Origin: Echinarachnius parma
Taxonomy: Eukaryota > Echinodermata > Echinoidea > Clypeasteroida > Echinarachniidae
DNA: 64,000 nucleotides
Assembly: GCA_037951105.1 (NCBI GenBank)
Contig: JBAMJV010001350.1
Span: 62,001-126,000, forward strand
Direction: 5' to 3'
Below are positions 41,759 through 43,862 of this stretch, piece after piece. Position 1 is the stretch's first letter, and every line of letters starts with the position of its first letter. The notes below the pieces were generated by a model, which was not told the DNA's origin, searched no databases, and saw only the letters and a list, made by a program, of their open reading frames with translations. Both the position numbers and the translations under genes were made by a program.

Positions 41759-42500
41759 ACCTGTGTATAAGACGCACCCCCCACTTTGAAAATTTTCCGA
41801 CGGAAAAAAAGTGCGTCTTATACACGGAGTTTTACGGTAAAGATTTGCACATCAACTAGTGGACTGGTACATACATGCATTACATCACAATTAGGCCCCA
41901 CCCACACGTTGACCCATTGTTCGGTAACCCGCCACAGTCGAGTACGAACCTGGATTCACGGTTTGGCTCAACTTATACAGTTGATCGAACAATGGGTCAA
42001 CATGTGGGCGGGGCCTAATAGTGGCGAATTGCACATACCAGTCCACAAGTGGACGTGCAAATCACAAAGTCCTGAGTGAGGTGCCATGTAATACACATGT
42101 AACCTGCAGGTAGCTCTGTAGCTATACATACACAAGAGAAATGTGTGAGTGCATGTGTAGCTCACACACGAGTGTCTGGTTTCAAAGATATATGGCTCTT
42201 CCTCATGATATCTTTTAAAGCGACCTCTAGAATCAACAGCGCTGTCTTTGAAAATAATAATTGAGCATACTTACGATGCATCACTACAGCCTGCGATGGA
42301 AGAGACTGCCTGGGAGGTCGAGAAGGTTTTGGTCTCGTCGGTTGCTATGGAAACTCCTCCATATCCCATCACCTCCTCGATGAGTATCTTGAGGACATTG
42401 TTGGTAAATGCCTGCGACGGTCGCCATGACTGACTGCCGCCCCCTAGCACCAATGGTTGGACAACACCGTCCACCACAAAGTTCTTCTTTGATTCAAAGT
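917..42500 (-). CDS. Partial gene: class C GPCR-like receptor with OpuAC-like domain plus GABA-B-type flytrap domain
   Basis: Ten exons on the minus strand join into one open frame of about 735 codons (2206 bases). Every exon has an AG acceptor and GT donor, and all nine junction phases agree. Residues 1-369 (numbered from the first exon seen) resemble an OpuAC-type periplasmic solute-binding domain. The landmarks are VAWIGPNL, the YFSWTP motif, and a C-terminal block with CDFPW, EAFACEWVIRN and WEPWIP. Residues 370-735 are a GABA-B-receptor-like Venus-flytrap domain, with ILLGGLFE, SYRSDSPSL, PFYFRLFPDT, FGWGRYGLL, YQWFLPDWY and TTYAAYAYDTVW. The product is inferred to be a plasma-membrane receptor with two extracellular ligand-binding modules. 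The signal peptide and the 7TM domain are not in view. The ligand is unknown; betaine-, choline- or GABA-like molecules are guesses from the families. Introns range from 330 bp to 16.5 kb. Confidence 0.88.
1487..1771 (-). CDS. Exon 9: flytrap domain, YQWFLPDWY block
   Basis: The exon is 285 bases (95 codons, phase 0 at both ends), with acceptor tttattag and donor AAAGAG|GTATGT. It encodes GVTGTQGYQWFLPDWYQDGW, a serine-rich loop NKASSSSYQHSISSQSSSN with cysteine after it, then EMVKAIRGYISLSRAFIANW and EGWIDQYNSVIEKE. The Y.WFLP.WY...WW block is characteristic of GABA-B-type lobe 2. Two partial duplicates of the exon's 5' part lie at 1822-1968 and about 2807-2924. This copy is the only one with a complete open frame and a donor. 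Confidence 0.92.
1822..1968 (-). pseudogene. Partial tandem copy of exon 9 (copy 2)
   Basis: This is part of a 196-bp tandem duplication: copy 1 spans 1647-1842 and copy 2 starts at 1843. Copy 2 has an acceptor nearly identical to the real one (TTTTTATTAG) and the first 41-42 codons of exon 9 almost unchanged. It then runs into sequence ending SPTQYLS and a TAG stop after 48 residues, with no donor. It is transcribed before the real exon, so it could act as a decoy acceptor. High identity means a recent duplication. Confidence 0.85.
2009..2775. mobile_element. 767-bp non-autonomous DNA transposon, GGGCCATTCTT ends, 4-bp TSD ACTG
   Basis: The termini are inverted GGGCCATTCTT and AAGAATGGCCC. 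The element is flanked by ACTG at 2005-2008 and 2776-2779. Copy 1 of the surrounding 196-bp duplication has the same place without an insertion (CATTACTGGAGCTAC), which confirms the target-site duplication. The interior is AT-rich, has no ORF worth noting, and carries GTCACACACGTGACC at 2349, 2570 and 2750 plus a variant at 2374. Confidence 0.88.
2807..2924 (-). pseudogene. Decayed partial copy of exon 9 (copy 3)
   Basis: This is a more diverged copy of the same exon fragment. It keeps an AG acceptor (caacag) and begins GVTGTQGYQ like the exon, but the tenth codon is TAA where the exon has TGG. Indels follow. It is older than copy 2. Confidence 0.8.
3326..3605 (-). CDS. Exon 8: flytrap domain, lobe 2 entry (FGWGRYGLL)
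   Basis: The exon is 280 bases, with acceptor ctatag and donor ACAG|GTTAG, ending in phase 0. Its first base completes Ser (AG+T). It encodes YAMSKLFRHFGWGRYGLLAS, then DIINDLQEVMGGAGIEPAM, GREMAESYVGDIVARNA and RLIIGHFSEKVARLLLCEAF. The FGW..YG block and the helical VARLLLCEAFRQ before the splice site match GABA-B-like receptors. The intron to exon 7 is 16.5 kb. A broken copy of its first 48 bases lies at 3691-3738. Confidence 0.92.
3691..3738 (-). pseudogene. Broken partial copy of exon 8 start
   Basis: On the minus strand a tttag acceptor is followed by sequence matching the first 48 bases of exon 8 (CATGTCCAAG, then TTTTGGTTGGGGT). There is a one-base frame change near the start. Similarity continues upstream into the intron (to about 3775), so this is a DNA-level tandem duplication of the intron-exon border. 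Confidence 0.75.
4966..5651. mobile_element. Fold-back element interrupted by another transposon
   Basis: The ends are inverted: GGGTGTATTCTGAAAATGAT on the left and the complement of GGGTGTATTCTGAAAACGAT on the right. The arms continue inward (GTCACTAAAATATTTTAGC against GCTAAAATTTTTATTTTAGTGAC). Without the inner insertion the element is about 200 bp and forms a long hairpin. Confidence 0.82.
5074..5553. mobile_element. 480-bp TTAA-bounded element nested in the fold-back element
   Basis: It is flanked by TTAA at 5070-5073 and 5554-5557. The ends are imperfect inverted repeats (AGGCCAAGTCCAGTTTCGG against AGGTAAAGGCCAGTTTTGG). The middle (5230-5390) is CpG-rich, unlike the surroundings. No transposase ORF is present. 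A TTAA target suggests mobilisation by a piggyBac- or Kolobok-like transposase. Confidence 0.75.
7441..9153. mobile_element. 1.7-kb TTAA-bounded non-autonomous element
   Basis: It is flanked by TTAA at 7437-7440 and 9154-9157. The ends are AGGAGAAATTCAAAG and the complement of AGGAGAAAATCAAAG. A second inverted pair lies inside (GTGACGTAAGAGCCGGGCTT near 7627 against AAGCCCGGTTCTTACGTCA near 8948). It contains CpG-rich blocks (7610-7690, 8100-8260, 8330-8480, 8925-9000). The short ORFs inside look like chance. Confidence 0.75.
9158..12000. other. Long intron stretch without recognisable genes
   Basis: AT-rich intron of the 16.5-kb gap between exons 7 and 8. It holds a short triple repeat of GCTAAATGTTAGGGCCCAAA (about 10330-10390), an AAATG run near 10795, a 32-bp direct duplication near 11136-11190 and a 22-bp duplication near 11755-11800. 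I see no exon. Confidence 0.6.
12018..12500. mobile_element. Possible non-autonomous element rich in CAACGA/TCGTTG words
   Basis: CpG content is raised, and the word TCGTTG or its complement recurs (for example 12085, 12342, 12408, 12456 and, in the other direction, near 12048 and 12058). No clear terminal repeats or target duplication were identified, so the limits are approximate. Confidence 0.35.
12540..12770. repeat. SINE-like repeat fragment
   Basis: The segment includes GGGAGTTGAGATGGTGCACA and AGATAATTGTGCGGGTTTGA, shared in part with 21720-21770. It ends with GGTGCTCTATAAATGCTATA, a tail common in tRNA-derived SINEs. Its 5' side holds a G run (12534-12546). Confidence 0.5.
14886..15642. 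mobile_element. 757-bp CGTACG/CACGTG-rich non-autonomous transposon, 9-bp TSD
   Basis: The direct repeat GTTAACTCA flanks it at 14877-14885 and 15643-15651. The ends are inverted (TAAAGC, two bases, TGGTCACAACCC, then CCGT on both sides). The interior is unusually CpG-rich and built of overlapping words such as CGTACG, AAGCACGT, CACGTG and GTGCGTG on both strands. An 8-9-bp target duplication would fit hAT- or Mutator-like transposases. The ORFs inside are by-products of the repeats. Confidence 0.8.
15886..16724. repeat. Minisatellite, 63/66-bp units, about 12-13 copies
   Basis: The units run GGTTAACTGGCAGAGTTCTC, TAGCTAGGACTAGAATAAAC, TGAGACTCTGTCAGAATAGA, GCAATT. Some units lack three bases (GACTGTCAG instead of GACTCTGTCAG). 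The first two units are longer (GACTTTGTCATATAGAG). Units are nearly identical, so the array is young or homogenised. Confidence 0.93.
16722..16806. repeat. 36-bp tandem repeat at the end of the minisatellite
   Basis: Between two and three units built from TGTGATGGATGGAGGGACTA and TAATAAACTGAGACTC. They share the AATAAACTGAGACTCTGT segment with the 66-bp units, so they derive from a shortened unit. Confidence 0.88.
16810..19530. other. Intron stretch with short repeats only
   Basis: It contains one TTAACC-type repeat (17150-17230) and one inverted copy of the CATTCAGGACTGGT repeat (about 17330-17402). A GC-richer patch at 17790-18010 has open frames on both strands but no recognisable domain or splice pattern. 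I see no exon. Confidence 0.55.
19533..19672. repeat. Tandem pair of TTAACC-type short repeats
   Basis: Two nearly identical copies of about 70 bp (GGGAACCTGGTGGGCTT, then TATGTACAAAGTCTATGGTG) lie head to tail. Confidence 0.85.
19775..19951. repeat. Three tandem units of about 60 bp
   Basis: Units contain GATGTTTATAGAAACAAAAA and TATACTTATCATCTTCAATG followed by GATTTAACC and an A/C-rich spacer. They lie within the intron after exon 7. Confidence 0.88.
20061..20223 (-). CDS. Exon 7: GABA-B-type ligand-binding signature
   Basis: The exon is 163 bases, with acceptor tctttcag and donor GAG-AG|GTGAG, ending two bases into a serine codon. It encodes GGLVGPMCSREAEVVGSIS, then VVISYRSDSPSLADKQQ and YPFYFRLFPDTTEE. 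The SY.S.SP.L....Q.PFYFR string matches GABA-B receptor lobe 1, where serines in the CS and SY.S.SP segments contact the ligand in known structures. Conservation of those positions suggests an amino-acid-like ligand site, but the exact contacts need an alignment. Confidence 0.92.
20839..21081 (-). CDS. Exon 6: start of GABA-B-type Venus-flytrap domain
   Basis: The exon is 243 bases, with acceptor cattcgcag and donor GCAG|GTTTG. It encodes TILLGGLFESIMDPSS, GVEPGARMAVDAINAD, YKLELAAVETGCSREEAL and SYFRFYEDRG. The pattern I.LGGLF, then G...A...A...IN....L..Y.L, is the N-terminal lobe of ANF-receptor/GABA-B ligand-binding domains. A short imperfect tandem copy of the donor-side sequence lies at about 20.69-20.79 kb. 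Confidence 0.92.
21330..21626. mobile_element. 297-bp fold-back element with 45-bp inverted ends and a second hairpin
   Basis: The left end (21330-21374) and right end are inverted copies over 45 bases with one mismatch (ATGGTGCCGTCAGACCGGGC at the tip). A separate perfect 29-bp inverted pair lies at 21502-21530 and 21557-21585 (core GTAGGTCGTCGAAGACCCAC). Its right arm touches the right terminal repeat. Confidence 0.88.
21680..21800. repeat. SINE-like repeat fragment
   Basis: It shares CTACCCAGGATTATAAATGG, GGGTACTTGGTCAG and TGATGACCAAGGGTAATAAT with 690-790, and GGGAGTTGAGATGGTGCGCA with 12600-12640. It is probably one dispersed family. Confidence 0.5.
22410..22655 (-). CDS. Exon 5: C-terminal part of OpuAC-like domain
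   Basis: The exon is 246 bases, with acceptor gtttcag and donor AGTG|GTAAG. It encodes GGCDFPWQNVNKVIW, VTGAPYVYDLIKDIRFS, YFFSRLSMEAFACEWVI and GGTWEPWIPSG. A DFPW..V.KV block, an AP.VY.L..D block and an A.C.WV....W.PWIP ending are the usual C-terminal layout of eukaryotic OpuAC-like modules. The domain therefore ends close to the exon end, so the fusion point coincides with an intron. Confidence 0.9.
22751..22851. repeat. Short interspersed repeat, CATTCAGGACTGGT family
   Basis: A unit of about 85-100 bp starts AACCCATTCAGGACTGGT, has GGGGTCTATG in the middle and ends CTTCAATGGGTT. Other copies include 31290-31378, 34998-35084, 45060-45115, 46684-46787 and 49515-49600, the last two inverted. 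The ends are weakly inverted repeats. Confidence 0.8.
22986..23198 (-). CDS. Exon 4: OpuAC-like core with WIGPNL and SWTP motifs
   Basis: The exon is 213 bases. Its acceptor follows a long T tract (tttaaacag) and its donor is ACAG|GTTAG. Its first two bases join the last G of exon 3 to give Glu (ADYPE). It encodes ANFESLTSQISSLGLMVG, VAWIGPNLK, SLYFSWTPNDIT and MAFPSCQEQAG. A GW/W-TP pattern of this kind is typical of glycine-betaine-type binding proteins, where aromatic residues hold quaternary amines. Whether the aromatic cage is complete cannot be judged without a structural alignment. Confidence 0.88.
23221..23560. repeat. Tandem duplication of about 170 bp with SINE-like tail insertion
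   Basis: Two diverged copies share CAGGTTTAAAATTGCTTCT, AAATTTGCAG, GAACAAATTCAAGG and ATAACAGCA. The second is interrupted at about 23476-23538 by GGCGCTATATAAATTGAGTA followed by an ATT run, the typical tail of a SINE. Confidence 0.7.
23561..25050. other. Intron stretch without recognisable features
   Basis: AT-rich intron between exons 3 and 4. I see no exon, repeat array or terminal repeats here. Confidence 0.5.
25359..26222. repeat. Minisatellite, 47-bp unit, about 18 copies
   Basis: Units run GGAGGGAAGTGTGAGTGGGG, CAGGATGTCAGGAGGACCAA, TGCAAGT. They vary mainly at two places: GGAGGACC or GGAAGACC, and GAGTGGGG or GAGGGGGG. One unit has lost a base. A degenerate unit with a 17-base G run lies just left (25260-25320). 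A unit of 47 bases is not a multiple of three, so the open frames across it are not coding. Confidence 0.95.
26223..27480. other. Intron stretch with weak tandem repeat
   Basis: About 26280-26620 holds three loose copies of GAAGGAAGGAAC, ACTTCCA, CCCGGCTAAGTG and GGTGAA(A/T) spaced by about 120 bases. The rest shows nothing recognisable. Confidence 0.5.
27482..27760. repeat. CAT/ATC trinucleotide microsatellite
   Basis: A tract of roughly 280 bases of (CAT)n with CAC and CCA interruptions gives poly-His, poly-Met or poly-Asp open frames on the two strands. It ends about 55 bases left of exon 3, in the downstream intron. It is not a gene. Confidence 0.95.
27816..28099 (-). CDS. Exon 3: OpuAC-like domain, continued
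   Basis: The exon is 284 bases, with acceptor attcctgcag and donor CCAG|GTGAG. It encodes LGWYVSSSLVNTLWVREGL, then DHWRVLEGSQLTPYLT, a basic loop SGSRRKAKGGR, a cysteine-rich part CDWEGCTNGMYYPPWC, and CVILLADYP. The cysteines suggest extracellular disulfides. The basic loop is an insertion compared with the bacterial fold, as far as can be judged by eye. A CAT/ATC microsatellite ends about 60 bases beyond its donor. Confidence 0.87.
28511..28648 (-). CDS. Exon 2: OpuAC-like domain, continued
   Basis: The exon is 138 bases, with acceptor gatctcag and donor AAG|GTAGG. It starts with one base that completes the split serine codon of exon 1 and ends with two bases. It encodes CSTHVARNAASPSINP, then VWLDNPLSLQPWM and ILDLGPIGLQA. 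The aromatic WLDNPLSLQPW segment could contribute to ligand binding, but that is inference. Three decayed copies of this exon lie just to its right (28.76-29.25 kb). Confidence 0.85.
28754..28812 (-). pseudogene. Partial copy of exon 2 acceptor side (copy ii)
   Basis: The plus-strand stretch GGCACATGGGAGGAGCACCTG followed by ACTCAACAAGAAAT matches the acceptor side of exon 2 and its upstream intron (28625-28670). Only about 45 bases are recognisable. It has no coding capacity. Confidence 0.6.
28948..29035 (-). pseudogene. Decayed copy of exon 2 (copy iii)
   Basis: The copy reads CSYHVTRNAASPAINP, then LDNSLSLQP and a stop, where exon 2 has CSTHVARNAASPSINP and LQPW (TGG changed to TGA). The AG acceptor is kept. 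Similarity runs on to about 28915, beyond the stop. Confidence 0.85.
29130..29244 (-). pseudogene. Decayed copy of exon 2 (copy iv)
   Basis: This is the most diverged copy. It has a gcag acceptor, but the first full codon is TGA. The later part (TCAACCCTGAGGTCTGGCTT) still matches the NPQVWLDNP coding sequence. Indels destroy the frame. Confidence 0.75.
29250..32130. other. 13.6-kb intron, right part of receptor gene: repeats only
   Basis: No exon is recognisable. It holds the triple short repeat at 30629-30852, a CATTCAGG-family copy at 31290-31378 and a 36-bp triple repeat at about 31735-31845 (ATTTCCATCCCAAGTGGTTT, then AGTCAAGCTGATATTG). Confidence 0.6.
30629..30852. repeat. Three tandem TTAACC-type short repeats
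   Basis: Each unit of about 75 bp starts TTAACCTGTTCCCTACTA and ends CAATGGGTTAA. Dispersed relatives occur at 4876-4930, 6606-6685, 6850-6935, 17150-17230, 19950-20032, 20264-20342, 22024-22093, 33414-33494, 34170-34247, 34371-34450 and 56268-56336. The ends read TTAACC inward from both sides, as in a very small inverted-repeat element. Confidence 0.82.
32862..33112 (+). mobile_element. 3' part of a dispersed retroelement-like repeat
   Basis: It contains AAAATTTGGTGCAAATCCGT, TCTCTAGTTATCTTGTACAC and then ACAAAC repeats around a run of 24 A. After these come ACCCCCTGCCGATT and the small perfect hairpin GCCGAT-TTC-ATCGGC (about 33093-33107). This arrangement is common in marine invertebrate repeats. 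Its left limit may reach 32140, where CATACCCACGCC mirrors GGCGTGGGTA at the right end. Confidence 0.5.
35108..35420. mobile_element. 313-bp inverted-repeat element
   Basis: The ends are GCAGGGCTCCACACT and the complement of GCAGTGCTCCACACT. Further inside, GGCCCACTGGCCC faces GGGCCAGTGAC. A later CCACCAGGAAGAG also mirrors the GGTGGCCC part. It has no ORF. Confidence 0.72.
36105..36534. mobile_element. 430-bp TTAA-bounded element
   Basis: It is flanked by TTAA at 36101-36104 and 36535-36538. The ends align as AGAGTACCACCACCCAAAAG and AGGGGATCACCAGGCAAAGG. It has a CpG-rich centre (36270-36360). Confidence 0.65.
37498..37582. repeat. GAT trinucleotide microsatellite
   Basis: Imperfect (GAT)n tract, interrupted by GGT and AAT. 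Confidence 0.93.
37663..38075. mobile_element. 413-bp inverted-repeat element with CpG-rich centre
   Basis: The ends are ATCAATTCTCGCTA and its complement. Imperfect arms extend inward (GAAAATCTCGAAATTCG against the complement of CGAAATCCGATCGAAATC). The centre (37720-37960) is rich in CpG and could be mistaken for a promoter. Confidence 0.72.
38132..38674. mobile_element. 543-bp element with long imperfect inverted ends
   Basis: The left AACTAAACTGGGCTCC and CAAAAGAAACTTATCAC find inverted partners at the right end with few mismatches, and the arms run inward for over 100 bases. A second inverted pair (ATCACAGAAACTGCTCGC against GCGAGCAGTTTCTGTGAT) lies near 38328 and 38460. Confidence 0.8.
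39360..39560 (+). mobile_element. tRNA-derived SINE, copy 1
   Basis: A box B-like GGGTTCCAATC follows a possible box A region (CTATTGGTCC). The tail is GGCTGCGTCTATCGGATGG, GATAAAGGGCGGTCCCAGAC, ATAATCATAATTGATTGAAC and an AACCAACCAACCA end. The same order of blocks occurs at 48640-48785, so this is a dispersed family. Confidence 0.65.
39914..40400 (+). mobile_element. Tigger/pogo-like element remnant interrupted by another element
   Basis: CAGTGAAACCTCAATA, interrupted at 39930-40330, continues as TATAACAAGCACCTTGGGCC and CAGTGAATTTACATTGTTAT. CAGTGAAACCTC with TATAACAAG is the usual start of pogo/Tigger-type repeats. The right end is not clear. A related piece surrounds 57265-57423. Confidence 0.5.
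39930..40330. mobile_element. 401-bp element with C/G-run ends and 8-bp TSD CCTCAATA
   Basis: The direct repeat CCTCAATA lies at 39922-39929 and 40331-40338. The ends are CCCGGGGGGGGTACTCA and, on the other side, TGAGTACC followed by a long C run and CCCGGG. The interior has three copies of GGACCCATGTCTAAGGAT. An 8-bp duplication fits hAT-type transposition. Confidence 0.85.
40605..40648 (-). ncRNA. Hammerhead-ribozyme-like motif
   Basis: On the minus strand the order is ATCAC, CTGACGA, A, GTG, a loop, CAC, GAAA, CGTC, GTGAT. ATCAC pairs with GTGAT (stem I), GTG with CAC (stem II), and CTGACGA and GAAA match the hammerhead core. Stem III would be minimal. One extra A after CTGACGA departs from the consensus, so activity is uncertain. 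Similar motifs occur in Penelope-like retroelements. Confidence 0.4.
40740..41280. mobile_element. 541-bp TTAA-bounded element
   Basis: It is flanked by TTAA at 40736-40739 and 41281-41284. The ends are AGGGGTAGTACAGTTTTGGT and the complement of AGGGGTAGTTCAGTTTTGGT, one mismatch in 20. Inside, GAGGGCGCTCTC near 40910 faces CAGCGCCCTCTC near 41250. It has no ORF. Confidence 0.85.
41401..41840. mobile_element. 440-bp element with perfect 31-bp inverted ends
   Basis: The first 31 and last 31 bases are perfect inverted copies (TTACCGTAAAACTCCGTGTA, then TAAGACGCACT). A GTGTATAAGACGCACCCCC-like internal copy lies near each end. It carries a T run of more than 40 bases (41711-41753). Similar termini are widespread in animal genomes. 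A target duplication was not clear. Confidence 0.87.
41842..42067. mobile_element. 226-bp fold-back element
   Basis: GATTTGCAC and TAGTGGACTGGTACAT on the left mirror ATACCAGTCCACAAGTGGAC and GTGCAAATC on the right. Further in, TTAGGCCCCACCCACACGTT, then GACCCATTGTTCG, mirrors CGAACAATGGGTCAACATGT, then GGGCGGGGCCTAA. It abuts the previous element and lies about 210 bases left of exon 1. Confidence 0.8.
42275..42500 (-). CDS. Exon 1 seen: start of OpuAC-like domain
   Basis: On the minus strand a pyrimidine-rich acceptor (tttcttgcag) precedes the exon and a GTAAG donor follows it. The exon is 226 bases. It begins with two bases of a split codon and ends with two bases (TC). It encodes about 75 residues including NFVVDGVVQPLVLGGG, SQSWRPSQAFTNNVLKILIE and VSIATDE. 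This looks like the first beta strand and helix of a solute-binding protein. Since it starts mid-codon, at least one more coding exon must lie to the right, and it was not securely found. Confidence 0.85.
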
Positions 42501-42612
42501 CTGCAAGAAAGTGAAAATACATTTTATTAATTTTAATTCTTTAAGTTAAAATGGAGAACATTAACATGAACAGAGAGCACAGTTTTGAGGTGGTGTAGAA
42601 AAAACATATTAA

Positions 42613-43135
42613 AGGACAATGAAACTATGGCTTTCGGCTACTATTATCATTTAGAGGGTGAACAGACATTTAATTTGATACATGACTTTGCATTTTTGGC
42701 CTACTGGATCCCATGAAATCCTTCTGTGAACATACCCAAATTTTACTAATATTACGGCGTCAAAAGATGATGGGAGTGGCCATGTTCGTGTAACTTCCCG
42801 ACATGCTTCGCAAATACTGACGACTGTGCGGATGGCCCAACAAAAAGATTGAAAAATCTTTTCACTGATTTGCAGACTCATCAAAGCGTCTACAAGTATT
42901 CAAACAATGGTTTGGTCTGGTGAATGCAGGAATGCATCATAGATCGATCTCAGTAGTCCGCACAGACCTAACAATGGCGGCCTCCAACATTCGCGTGAAT
43001 GGTGGTCTACCCAATAGTGTTTGCACATATTTCTTCCAAAGCAGAAATCTGAGTCGCGGTAATGTTATGCGAAATAAACAAGCATATTACGATGTATAAA
43101 GAAGGATAAACTCTATTCTAGAGTTGCATTGGCCT
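42613..43135. mobile_element. 523-bp TTAA-bounded element
   Basis: It is flanked by TTAA at 42609-42612 and 43136-43139. The ends align as AGGACAATGAAACT and AGGCCAATGCAACTCT. It lies about 110 bases to the right of exon 1. Confidence 0.65.
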
Positions 43136-43515
43136 TTAAGCTTCAATAAATATTATGTATGTAGTTTATTATCAATAAGATGTGGTAGAGAAACATGTTA
43201 GTAAGATGATCAATTCTTTGCTCACAAATCCTACTCGTTTTTATGTTTGTAAGAGGGCATGTGTGTTCTTCATTAGCTACAGGAAACCATCATCATCTCG
43301 CACCCTGAGCTGAGCCCATGTGAAAGATGATCAAATTCTTTGTTTTTTCTGGGATCAGTTCTGCTGATTGATTTATGCATAGGGAGCTTTTGTAAATATT
43401 GGTTTCCAGTGACAGTGAAATGTAGGATCTTTGATGATTTGTTGAATGTTTGTGATGAATAAGAAAAAAAACTCTGAAAGCTTCATATTCCTTTTTAACA
43501 AAGGTCGACCTTTAC

Positions 43516-43862
43516 AGGGGGAGGAGGAGATGGAGAAGGAGGAAGAGTTAGAACAAGAAGTAGGACTAATAAGAGAAGAAGAAGGAGAATGAAGAGGACG
43601 AGGGCGAGGAGGAAGAGTAGAAGGAGGAAAGGAGGGGAAGAGGGGGGAGGAAGAGGAGAAGGAGAAGGAGGAGGAAAGGAGGGGGAGAGGGAGGAGGAAG
43701 AGGAGAAGGAAGGAGAAAGAGAATGGGCATGAGGAGAAAGAGGAAGGGGGAGAAGGAGAAGTACAGGAGGAGGAGGGGGAGAACAGGTGGTAGAGGAGGA
43801 GGAGGGGAAGGAGTAGAAGAAGGAAGAGGAAGAGAGTGGGAGGGAGGGAGGGAGGGAGGAGG
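43516..43862. repeat. Polypurine tract (GGA/GAA-rich), about 350 bases
   Basis: The plus strand is almost entirely A and G for roughly 350 bases, with GGAGGA and GAAGGA motifs. The reverse-strand serine/proline/leucine frames across it are artefacts of composition. Such tracts can form triplex DNA. Confidence 0.92.
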
